Shown: positions 24,207-34,156 of the stretch, piece after piece
Layout: the number at the start of each line of letters is the position of its first letter
Position numbering within the stretch: the first letter of the stretch is position 1
Assembly: GCF_000002985.6 (NCBI RefSeq)
Contig: NC_003282.8
Coordinates: forward strand, 12,958,001-13,022,000
DNA length: 64,000 nt
Source of the DNA: Caenorhabditis elegans
Lineage: Eukaryota; Nematoda; Chromadorea; Rhabditida; Rhabditidae
Direction: 5' to 3'
The notes under the pieces: generated by a model
Seen by the model: only the letters and a program-made list of their open reading frames with translations
The model's database searches: none
Told to the model about the DNA's origin: nothing
Position numbers and translations under genes: made by a program

Positions 24207-26453
24207 TCAATATAACAGTGGAAGAAATAATAATAAAAATGCAGTCATGGTGAAATCTAAAATGTAAATTCAAATTATTGAATTGTTGGCAAAACTTACA
24301 ATTTCCTGGGCACCCGTTGTGAGCCTCGATTTTGAAGTGCAAATAGAATCCGCTAGTTTCTTCACCGTTCGAATTATATTGCACTGTCATATTTCTACCA
24401 ATTCCTTGAAATACTCTGGATTGATAATTATTTTCTTTGGAGAATCTGAAATTTTTTAATTTTTTCTTGAAGGCTGTGTGCCTTCAAATCGTCCTCAGAC
24501 GACCTTCGCCTGCATTGCCGTAGCTTTTAAAAACTTAAGTTAACTTACTTGTGTACATCTTCACCGGTTGCGTTCTTGAAACTTATTACCAACTCTGCAG
24601 AATTTGAAACATCGAGGCGGATTACATTGATTTCAAATGAAAACGTTTGATTAGAATCTAAATTTATTCCGTTAAAAAAATAATTATTTAATATTTACCC
24701 AATCCTCCAATTTCCTCCTTGACATCTTGGAAGAAATCAAGTTTTCCATATCTTCTAGAACTTATGAATCCTTGTCTCCCGTCTGACGCGTCATTCCACC
24801 GAGCTGAAAATTGTAGTTGTTTTTTTTTTAAATTTTATAATCATGTTTCTATCTTAAAATGAAACTACAACTCACTGAAATTAGAATCTTCCGCAAGCTC
24901 GACCAGTGCCGTTCCATTTGCCAAGTAATATGTTACGATAGTTCCATAAAACTTTTGTGGAATACTTGTTTTTGACTGCTCACAGCTGTAAATGGTACTA
25001 TAATCTAATTGAAGCTCATGTTTTTGTGGCGGTATTTTTTATTCTGTTCATTTTTTGTCGCAGTACCCGATTAAATTAAAATCTATCTCTTTCAAAAAGC
25101 CTTTCATTCAGAAAGAAATGGACTTCAACTCACTTATACGTTGTGATTAGATTCGAATCATCACCTTCTCTTCTTGCTCCGTTATATATTTTCAAAACTG
25201 AATTTGGACTCAAAGCCAACTGCTTAACATATTGTTTCCCATCATCTGGATTCAATGTCATTGCTGAAACTGGGCCTTTCGCTGCGTTCAGAGTCACCGG
25301 ACATGAAGTATCACTCCAACAAGTCACACCTTTTGTTGCCGAGAGGCTTTGAACATCTGAGTTCAAACCCGTAAAGTGTCGGTTGCAAAACAAAAGACTT
25401 ACTATAATAGTCCTGAACAACAAAGTTGGATCCAACAATATAATTTTCTTGAAACGTAAAAACTGTCATTTGCTTCGAATTAGACACCATTGGCTTGTTG
25501 GAACGCAAGGCTTGGAATAAAGTTCCAAGGTATGGAGAATTCAAATCAGGGCCATCGAATACCAGTGTAATACGGAGGAGTGGCGTGAAGTCTGGATACG
25601 TTGAGGGAAAAGCCACGATGGTCGCCTGGAAAAAGTTTTAGCTTATAATTTTGCACTGGAAAAATAAAGTTACTCTAGTTTCTGCAGTGATTGTGACGGA
25701 GTTCTCGTACAGCATTTCATCGAAAAATAAAGCTGGACTAGTTTTATTGACATGGTAGAATACTGGATTTGGGGTTGGAACTGAAAGATTTTCTGGTTTT
25801 TTAGTTATCAGTTTATATACTCACACGGACTCCATTGCACCACAAATCCAAATTTCGTTGAGTTCCCGTTGGCACCAACTATCAAATTGATAGTGAACTT
25901 GTTTCCAACAAAAACGTACGGCTGGAGATCACTTGTCATGATACTGAAAAAAACGTCACGATAGCACACTTTCATTTATTTTTTTTTACGTTGCCGGTGT
26001 TTAGATGAAATTGTGACGTTTTACCAAAAACTCTATATATATATAATTTAATCAAGACATTGGGTTAATATCAGCTATTACCTAGTAGATATTTGTAACA
26101 ATATTAATTTTGCTTACAGTTCGGTGTTTCCATTACTATCTGAAATCGTTAAACTATTATCCCCTCCAATATCAGCTTTCATTGCAAACGTTGCATAGTA
26201 TCCCATTGGTATATAAATGGTCCATGAACACATTTGATTTGGTGCATACATTGGAGGATTCAGGGTCTGATTCCATGAAGACGGATAGAAATAAGGCTCG
26301 TTCATTAATACGGGAGCATCATTCTCTCGCTTGCAAACTTCAAAAATTTCAAGAATCAAGTTCGAAACCGATATGCGCAAACTCACTGAGCTGGGAGTCA
26401 TCGAAAGAATTAGTAATCTTAAAAATTGTGAGTAGAAAAAATAACTCATACAT
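24207..26453 (-). CDS. CUB-like protein with hydrophobic C-terminal tail, gene J (492 aa)
   Basis: Eleven - strand exons keep one frame: 26453-26387, 26337-26118, 25943-25825, 25780-25674, 25625-25403, 25356-25134, 24985-24876, 24803-24699, 24657-24549, 24445-24300 and 24256-24207. The ATG at 26453 gives signal peptide MYELFFLLTIFKITNSF, better than the ATG at 26449, which is out of frame. The N-terminal CUB-like half has WNQTLNPP, APNQMCSWTIYIPMGYYA and DIGGDNSLTISDSNG. The middle has LRITLVFDGPDLNSPYLG and CWSDTSCPVTLNAAKGP. The chain ends FTMTAFLLLFLPLLY, a hydrophobic tail at the extreme C-terminus typical of a GPI-anchor signal. Exon 5 includes a 147-base tract identical to gene M. K and L lie upstream as extra copies of exons 1-2. 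Confidence 0.85.
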
Positions 26454-27038
26454 TTTTAGCGTAAAGGCTTTACGTTAACCTATGGAAGCCTAACAATCGA
26501 TAACCCGGGAAAATGATGATTTTCGAATCAGAGAGCAATGGGAAAAGTGTCATAATCCGATGAAAAATCAGAAACAGCGTGCCTCTCATTGGCTGATAAA
26601 ATGGAAAATATGATAGAACACATCATCTTTGTAATATAAGTGTAGTTTCCTTTTGAGACCTGTTTTTGAAGACTATTCCGCATTTCTCTTGCCCGGAAAA
26701 CGCCTTCAGTAGGAAATGCACCAAATCAGAGTTTTGCTACGTGGTGGACTAACGGTTCGGACAATTTCGAACATATGGACCCAAAATAGGCTGAAAGGAC
26801 CGAATTTCGTAATGAGACTGCTCAAAACATTTTCAAACATTTTTTATGGCGGTTCAAAATTTCGAAAAAATTACACTGATTTTAGCTAAAATCTCAAATT
26901 TCGTTCTTTTTTCTTGGTCGCATCTGCCCGAAGTTTACAAAAAAGTCAGTTCAGAAAAATCGATTTATACCATGATACCGCCCTTATACCACTACCCTCA
27001 GTTCCCCAGTTATTTCCAACCTAATCAGTTTCACTTAC
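26454..27038. promoter_or_regulatory. Promoter region of J, between J and module K
   Basis: A GATA-type CTGATAAA lies at 26593-26600 (reads GATA on the + strand). A 31-base block at 26541-26571 (GGAAAAGTGTCATAATCC..GAAAAATCAG) recurs upstream of K at 27460-27489 with one internal difference. The rest, about 26640-27000, is unrelated sequence without a gene. Confidence 0.55.
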
Positions 27039-27373
27039 ACTTCGGTGTTCCCATTACAATCAGCAATCATTAAACTATTATCCCCTCCAATATAAGCTTT
27101 CATTGTAAAGATTGCATACAATCCCATTGGATTGGAAATTGTCCATGTACACATTTGATTTGGCGCATACACCGGTGGATCCAAATTTTGGTTCCATGTA
27201 TACGGATAGTAAAAAGGCACGTCATACCATATGGGGCCTTGATTATCTCGTTCGCAAACTTTAAAAATTTTAAATTTAAGTTTGGAACAGATATTCGCAG
27301 ACTCACCAAAATGAGACGTATCGAAAGAGCTTGAAAACTTTATAATTACGAGTAACAGGAATAACTTATACAT
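27039..27373 (-). CDS. Orphan N-terminal CUB-like module K (exons 1-2 only)
   Basis: Two - strand exons are seen, 27373-27307 and 27258-27039, with the same lengths (67 and 220) and phases as exons 1-2 of gene J. They encode signal peptide MYKLFLLLVIIKFSSSF, then VCERDNQGP, WNQNLDPPVYAPNQMCTWT and YIGGDNSLMIADCNG. Exon 2 ends with a good donor (GTAAGTG) in phase 2, but none of the J-type exons 3-11 follows before the start of J. It could splice to J exon 3 (25943), giving a J protein with another N-terminus, be a short single-module protein (a stop follows at once if unspliced), or be a truncated duplicate. Confidence 0.6.
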
Positions 27374-27704
27374 TTTTTTTCAATGAAATAGAGTTGACAT
27401 ATGAAATACTAACATTCGATAACGCCGATAAATTTTATTTTTAGAGGAGAGAGCGGTACGAAAAGTGTCATAATCCGCTGAAAAATCAGCAACAGCATAC
27501 ATTGATGAAATGCAAAAATATTTAAGAACACATCATCTTGTAGTTTTTGTAGTTTGATTTTTACACTTGATTTCGAAATCATTTTTTGGAGTTGTTCTAC
27601 AGGTTCTACATAAGTTTAATTTCATACAGCCCGTACTTTCCATTTTGAAACGCTATGGTAATAAACAGAGATGTAAGCTTTTCAAAATTTTTGAAAAAAC
27701 TCAC
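27374..27704. promoter_or_regulatory. Upstream region of module K
   Basis: This contains the block GAAAAGTGTCATAATCCGC (27460-27478), shared with the J promoter, and a TTCGATAACG just upstream of the start, also shared with J (ATCGATAACC). No further exon of module L is recognisable here. Confidence 0.5.
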
Positions 27705-28088
27705 TTCTCTTGATTTCCATTACTATCGGTAATCATTAATGCGCTATCATCAGCAATATCCGCAATCATTGTGAAATTTATAAATGTCCGGTCTGGAATT
27801 ACGACAGTCCATTTACAAAACTGATTTGACTTGTAACGTGGAATATAGGAATTTGGCCACCAAGGATATGGATAGTAATAGGGATTGTATTGATCAGTTG
27901 AAGAATTATTATTTTTAGTTGGAAATTGGGTGTCTTGGGTGGGGCATACTGAAAATTGAAAGGAAATGTTACTAGTATAGAGACATTTATAATGAGCACA
28001 GAAAAAACAACTTACACACAAAAATGTCTTCACCATTAAAAGCAGAAATCAATTTAAGAATAAAGCTGAAAAACACAAGCCAAATCAT
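27705..28088 (-). CDS. Orphan N-terminal CUB-like module L (exons 1-2 only)
   Basis: Two exons, 28088-28016 (signal peptide MIWLVFFSFILKLISAF) and 27948-27705, encode a CUB-like start with CPTQDTQFPTKNNNSS, YYYPYPWWPNS, SNQFCKWTVVIPDRTF and DIADDSALMITDSNG. It is closer to exons 1-2 of gene M than to K. Exon 2 ends with donor GTGAGTT in phase 2, the same phase as J, K and M. No downstream exons follow before K. The options are the same as for K: an alternative N-terminus for J, a short protein, or a truncated copy. The signal peptide and domain are intact, which argues against old decay. Confidence 0.6.
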
Positions 28089-28830
28089 TTTTCTGGTAGA
28101 TAAAATCTGTTGAGTGTCTCCTGCACAGTTGATACCCAGGAAGGTGTGTTAATCTGCTAAGAAGTTTACTGATAAGGCAGTAAGAGGAATGACAATTTAA
28201 ATGATTCATTGATTTTTGGAAATGTTTTTTCCGCCCTTTTTGGTTTCTTTGGTTTTTTTATTTCTAAAAAGTTTTTTTTGTAAATTCGTATTTTTGATAT
28301 TTGTGGAAGAGTCGGTGGCCGACTTCTCTCTGTTTTCGTTTTTTCTCCTCATTTTTTGTTCAAAATATTTAGTATAAAAAATTATGTATCCCTAGCAAGG
28401 GTGTCGGTTTTTTGATTTTTTTTTAATTGAACATTTTAAATTTTTAAATTTTTAAATTTAAATTTTTCGATTTTTCGATTTTTGATTTTTTGATTTTCCC
28501 TGAAAAACATCGAAAAATGACGCCTGGCCCAATTTTGACCACTGTCACCACTACGGTCGCCTGATGTTGCATGCTGTCAGCAAAGGTTTTAATCTTCCAG
28601 AAAACACATTTTTGTGGCATGTAACGCTATTCAGAACTTTTCAAAAACCCCAGCAAATTTTTAAATTGTTCGTCTTTTACCTTAGCTAATTTTCGAGTAA
28701 GCCGAAAAAATTTTTCGAAAAAAAAATCATTAAACTTTTATATCTCAACATCACCCCAGTCTAGGGAAGAAACACATAATAATTATGAGAGAAACCAGTA
28801 TTTAGGATTTATAATCAGCAGTTGCAATTA
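28089..28830. other. Intergenic region between L and M
   Basis: The L promoter contains AATCTGCTAAGAA (28151-28163) followed by ACTGATAAG (to 28176), a combination repeated upstream of gene M. The rest, about 28200-28800, is very AT-rich with runs such as TTTTTAAATTTTTAAATTT near 28431-28460 and a CACCACTACGGTCGCC patch. No coding sequence is seen. Confidence 0.55.
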
Positions 28831-31365
28831 TTAAAATAACATCATTGAAAGAACTGATATGACCAATATCACTTTTGGATCTGAAATTAAACAATTTTCT
28901 TAAAAGTGACGGGGCATAACTTACGCTTAAAATTAGCAAATTTTGTTTCCAGAGAACTAATTTTAAAATTTAAGAAAAAACCATTAGTCGCTGTGCCATT
29001 TGTAAAATACGATACGGTCATATTTCTTCCGACTGCTTCAATAACTTGTCCCAGTTGAAAATTGGTCGAATTTGAGATTCTGAAAAATTGAAATTCATCA
29101 GAAAAACTGTTAAGATTAGTAGCTTACTGATGAATAGTAGGACTTCCAGTTTCGTTTCCAAAAGTTAATGTCAACACAGCTACATTTGAAACGTCTAGGT
29201 GGGTCACGTTAACTTCAAATTGAAATGTTGAATTTAAATCTGCAGTTTAAATTTATTTCAAATATTTTCAATTATCTGAACACGCTACTCACAAAAACCT
29301 CCAATTTCTTCATAGACATCTTGATAAAACTCGAGTTCTCCAAACTTTCTGGAACTCATAAATCCTTCCCTTCCACTTGATGCATCATTCCATCTTGCTG
29401 AAAATTTCAAAATTTGAGTTTAAAAAATTTGAGGTTGAGTACTGTAGTTCGAGTCCTCTGCAAGCTCAACGAGTGCAGTTCCATTTGCCAAATAATAAGT
29501 CATAATGTCGCCGTAGAACTTTTGTGGAATATTTGTCTTTGATTGTTCGGCACTGAAAATTAAAATTAGAAAATAAATAAAAATAGAAAATTAGAATTAG
29601 AAAAATTTAAGATCAAAAACAAACTTATAAGTGACAATTAGATTTGAATCATCATCCTCTTTCTTGGCCCCACAATAAATTTTCAGGATAGAACCTGGGC
29701 TGAGATCCAGCCGTTTGATGTATTCATCTCCATCGTCTGCATTCAAGGTCATTGCTGAAACCGGACCATTTGCAGCGTTCAGAGTGACTGGACAGGATGA
29801 TTGACTCCAACACGTTATTCCCCTACTTTCTGACAGGTTTTGGACGTCTGAAAATTATTTGTCGGTTTTCTTACAGCTCATCAGAAGTGACTTCTCAAGT
29901 TTTAATTTTCAAAGTATCAAAAATTTATCAGAGGATAAGAAAGAATATGATTTTGCATGAAACTTAATACAACATATGTATAAAATATACGAAAAATGAT
30001 TGCGACTATGTAGCACCAGGCAATTTTTGTTAAAGCCGTGAAATGTCAGCTGCTACCAAATGTTCAACTAATTGAGTATCATATTTGCCTAAATAACTTT
30101 TATAACTAACAAATCTTACTGTAATAGTCCTGAACCACAAAGTTTGACCCAACCAAATAGTTCTCTTGAAATGTGAAAATTGTCATTTGCCTCGATTTAG
30201 ATACCATTGGCTTGTTGGAACGCAAGGCTTGGAATAAAGTTCCAAGGTATGGAGAATTCAAATCAGGGCCATCGAATACCAGTGTAATACGGAGGAGTGG
30301 CGTGAAGTCTGGATACGTTGAGGGAAAAGCCACGATGGTCGCCTGGAAAGTTTTTTAGCTTATGAATTTGCACTGGAAAAAAATAAAGTTACTCTTGTTT
30401 CTGCAGTGATTGTAACCGAGTTTTCAAACAACATTTCATCGAAAAACAAGGCTGGGCCGGTTTTAGTGACCGTGTAGAAGGCCGGATTTGGAGTTGGAAC
30501 TGAAATTCTTCCATTTTTACAAGTATACATATGATCAAATCAATTTACAATCGCTCCATTGAACCTGGAAAGCAAATCGTGTATTATTTCCATTTGTCCC
30601 AACAAGTAGGCTGATGGAAAACTGGCCCCCCACAAAAACATAGGGCTGAAATTCACTAGTCATCACTCTGAAAAATATCTGATTTTTGCAATAAACACTG
30701 TACAATCTGCTAACATCCTGTTACTGATAAAATGTTCCCATGAATAGCAGGAGAGAAACGTCATAAAAACGTTTGGTCTTCCTCAAAGTCATCAAATTTT
30801 TTCCCCTTACATTTCAGATTTTCCATTGCAATCGGTAATTGTTAACATACTATCGTCGTTAATATCAGCCATCATTGTGAAATATGCATATTGTAATTTG
30901 GGAATTTCCACGATAAATTTACAAAATTGATTGGGCGTGTAGCTTGAAATAGTTGAATTTTGGTCAAAGGGATATGGGTAATAATAAGTGTTTGATGGAA
31001 GAGCCAGATCAGGTGTTATTGTAGAATTGAAACTTGGACATTCTGAAAAAATTAACATGATTTGATGCGTGGCCGCGGAAAAAAATCATTTTTTCAAAAA
31101 ATATAACAACTCTGCCACCAATTTTTGATGGAAATATAAAAGCTCAAAAGCTAAGCTCAAAAATCTCAAAAGCCATCAATTTTTTGCGGCAAAATTCGGC
31201 CTCCGATTTTTTGTAAAAGCTTAACTTCGAGGAATTTAAAATTCAGTTTAATTTTCAAAACTTATAGAGTCAACATTTTCAACAATAAAACTCACGAATT
31301 TGAACAGGATCATTAGAACCAAGTGCCAAAACTATAAATAAAGAACACAATAGAATCCCAATCAT
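28831..31365 (-). CDS. CUB-like protein with hydrophobic C-terminal tail, gene M (501 aa)
   Basis: Eleven exons align one to one with gene J: 31365-31296, 31042-30811, 30667-30549, 30499-30393, 30342-30120, 29847-29625, 29552-29443, 29397-29293, 29239-29128, 29079-28925 and 28880-28831. The signal peptide is MIGILLCSLFIVLALG. Next come YYYPYPFDQN, PNQFCKFIVEIPKLQYAYF and DINDDSMLTITDCNG, then LRITLVFDGPDLNSPYLG and CWSQSSCPVTLNAANGP. The end is HPKVILVISVLSMMLF, a GPI-signal-like tail. Donor usage is sometimes weak (GTTTGT after exon 6, GTACTC after exon 7). Likely a paralogue of J tethered to the outer face of the membrane; ligand unknown. Confidence 0.85.
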
Positions 31366-31725
31366 TTTCAGATTTCAACCTGAAAATGACCTAAAATAAA
31401 AAGCTAAAGCGGAGAATGACTTGGGTGTCACATAACTGCACAAAAAAGGTATTATAATCTGCTAAGAACTTGACTGATAAAACACGAGACGATAATGACG
31501 TTGATGGTTGGAGAAGTTAATCTTTTTTTAGTGAACTGTTTTTTTTTAATTCTAAACCGTACAGTGTCGGGTGCCTTGTTTTGTAACGCGATGCCGACAT
31601 GTATTCAGGCCATCCGCAAACGATTCGCATGAAGTTGTTTTTTTTTTGTTAACGTTATTAGCGAATGGGCATGGTTCTTGTAAACAAATTTTACAAATTT
31701 ATTAAGATCTTCGTCAAAATAAAGT
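31366..31725. promoter_or_regulatory. Promoter of M and 3' flank of N
   Basis: The M promoter has AATCTGCTAAGAA (31456-31468) and ACTGATAAA (to 31481), about 110 bases upstream of the ATG, matching the L promoter. AATAAA on the - strand at about 31697-31702 is the likely poly(A) signal of N. An inter-gene patch (31555-31640) has GTGTCGGGTGCC and CGATGCCGAC, of unknown meaning. Confidence 0.55.
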
Positions 31726-33780
31726 TTAGTTCAACCTCAAAACAATAAAAAAATAAAATGAAATAATTACAAAGATCCTGGGAGCTCCAGAAGATTTCAG
31801 AAGCTCGTAGTTCATATAGAATCCATTTGTACTGTAACCATAAGTATTGTAACTGGAACTAAATCGATCACCCAGAGCTTGAACCTTGACGTTTAGTGTT
31901 GGCTGGTTGGAAGATGTGTAACTGAAATTCCAGAATTTTCATACCTCTAAAAACATTTTTTTAGATTTACTTACGTTTGGTTATAAGTACATTTTGATCC
32001 ACTATAAACTGAAATTCTCAACGTCGTGTTTCCCACAAAATATGCTTCTACAATGGAGAAGGAAAAGTTGACGACTTGACTGTTAGTGGTTCTTAGGAAA
32101 TCGTTACCATCCTGATATTTAGACGGTGAACCTGATTTGAAGTAACGCGATGCAAAGAATCCTTTTCTCCCAATTCGAGCATTGGAACTAAATTGAGAGG
32201 AGGATCTTGTGAAGTTGAGGAATGCATTTGTTCCCGTAAGCACATAAGTTCTGACATATCCAAGGAATTCTTGTGGTAGGTACAATGAAGTTTCATTTAG
32301 ACTGAAATTCTCAGGAATTTAATTGAATATTTATTCAAACTTACTTGTATGTAGCAACCACATTGGCTTTTGACGTAGTTTTTCCACCGATATAAACTTC
32401 TAAAGTTCCAGACCCAGATGCACTATTTAAATACTCAGCGCCAATGGTAGAATCATCCATGACAGTTGCAATTGCAGCTGGACCATTTGTTCCATCCATA
32501 CTAACCGTCCCGCAAGCTTCAATACGATCACAAGCAAATCCCTGGTACTGTACCACATCCTTCGTATTCTGATAATCTTGGAATACAAGCATGGTTCTTC
32601 CAGTTTGCGGATATGGGCTTAGCATGCTGACAGACATATACTGTCTAGAAGAAACAAGTTGCTGTTTTCTTTTTACAATTTCTAGCAGATTTCCAAGACA
32701 CTTGGAATTCCAGTCAGGTCCGTCATATACCATTACACCACGCAAAAATTGAAAGGTTTCATCATCACGTGGAGGTTTCACAACAAGGGATACTCTGGTG
32801 TCTGCTTTAATTTGAATTGGAGACGTTAGATAAGCCCAATATGTGGCTGGTTGTAAATCCGAAACAGTCACGTTTCCATGCGAAGCATCGAAGACAGTAG
32901 CACCTGGAAAAATGTGAACAATTGGATTTTTAAAACTTTTGACAAAATACATACTTTTCACATTTTTGACTTTTAAGCCCGATTTAGAGAAATTCTATAA
33001 TTTAATGGTTTTTCTTTTGCACTATGGCGTTGACTGTGGTGTTTAGAACTTGGTATAGGTTTATGTATTTTTGAATTATTAATTTTCTTATTAGTTTTCA
33101 AAACGTTCAGCTAGTTTGGCCTAGAAAAACCAAAATTTTCCAGTTTTGCAAAAACAAAAAACGTACTTTTATAATATCTCAAATTGAATCCAAATCTGAC
33201 ATTTTGTTGTCTAGTGTTCAATTGAATACTTCCACCGTTTGAAATGAAATAGAAATGTTCGTTAGTCGCTGTGTACACCCTGAAATACTATGGCATTGTA
33301 CTCACAAAAAATCTTCAATAATGTCTCATTTACTCGAATTTGTATATAAATTCGGTAAATCGTCCGATAAGAATAAAGAAAAAGACACCTACGCATCAGA
33401 ATTTCCGTAATTATCGAAACCTCGTACTGATACTGCAAAGTCACTCGGTATTGTCATATTCATTGTTAGTCTCACAACTGCACTCCATCCAACTGGGACC
33501 ATAATCTAAAACTGGAAATTATACAATTGAAAATTATACAAAGAAAAGTTACGTTAAAGAGACAATTGAAGTTGTTTGGAAACAATGGTGGCTCGGTTTC
33601 GTTGAAATTTAAAGGGTACCATGTTGTTGTTGAAGTGTCAACTGGGGCATTGAAGTGGCCAGCCTGACAGTCTAAAATTGATATTTTAAAAGATCAAAAA
33701 CTTAAAAATATCTTACCGAAGGCATTTGCATTCACACTGAAAAGTAATGCTATCAAAGCACAAATTGGAGTAAACTTCAT
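31726..33780 (-). CDS. CUB-like protein with hydrophobic C-terminal tail, gene N (496 aa)
   Basis: Seven - strand exons: 33780-33717, 33671-33553, 33505-33393, 33279-33167, 32903-32345, 32301-31975 and 31921-31726. They sum to 1491 bases in one frame. The signal peptide is MKFTPICALIALLFSVNA. The N-terminal CUB-like half has DCQAGHFNAPVD, FNCLFNIMVPVGWSA and RGFDNYGNSD. Exon 5 is a long fused exon covering what J and M spread over exons 4-6, with VMVYDGPDWNSKCLG and ACGTVSMDGTNGP. Exon 6 has the RKGFFASRYF motif, matching RKGFLTSKYW in gene O. The C-terminus APRIFVIISFYFFIVLRLN is hydrophobic, a weaker GPI-type tail than in J. A TTGATAAC lies at 33859-33866, about 80 bases upstream. Confidence 0.85.
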
Positions 33781-34156
33781 GTCGAACTACAAGAAAAAAC
33801 GGGTGAGACTGATAGATGGCGACAGTTTTATATGCTTGATAGTGATTCAAATTTGCTCTTGATAACGTCACATCGTCACTTGGTCTCTAAAACCGAAAAG
33901 TGATTCACTGGTAACTTATAATTCAATCTAAATTGGGAAATACCACTTTTCACAAGACATATGTGCTAATGCTGAGTCAAAGGAATCTTATGAATAATAA
34001 TTTGGGTTTGTTGCTGAATAATGTGGAACAAATTTGGGAATTACAACCGTAGCCCTCAGCAAAATCAAAAAACTGTAAAAAGTAATGTTTCAAGTAAAAA
34101 TACTGGTGAGTGGTGAATATTTTGCTTTTATGTAACATAACAATGATTTATTCATT
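33781..34156. other. Intergenic region N-O
   Basis: This contains the N promoter with TTGATAACG (33859-33867) and the 3' end of O, where AATAAA on the - strand (34146-34151) lies immediately after the stop. Nothing else is recognised. Confidence 0.5.
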
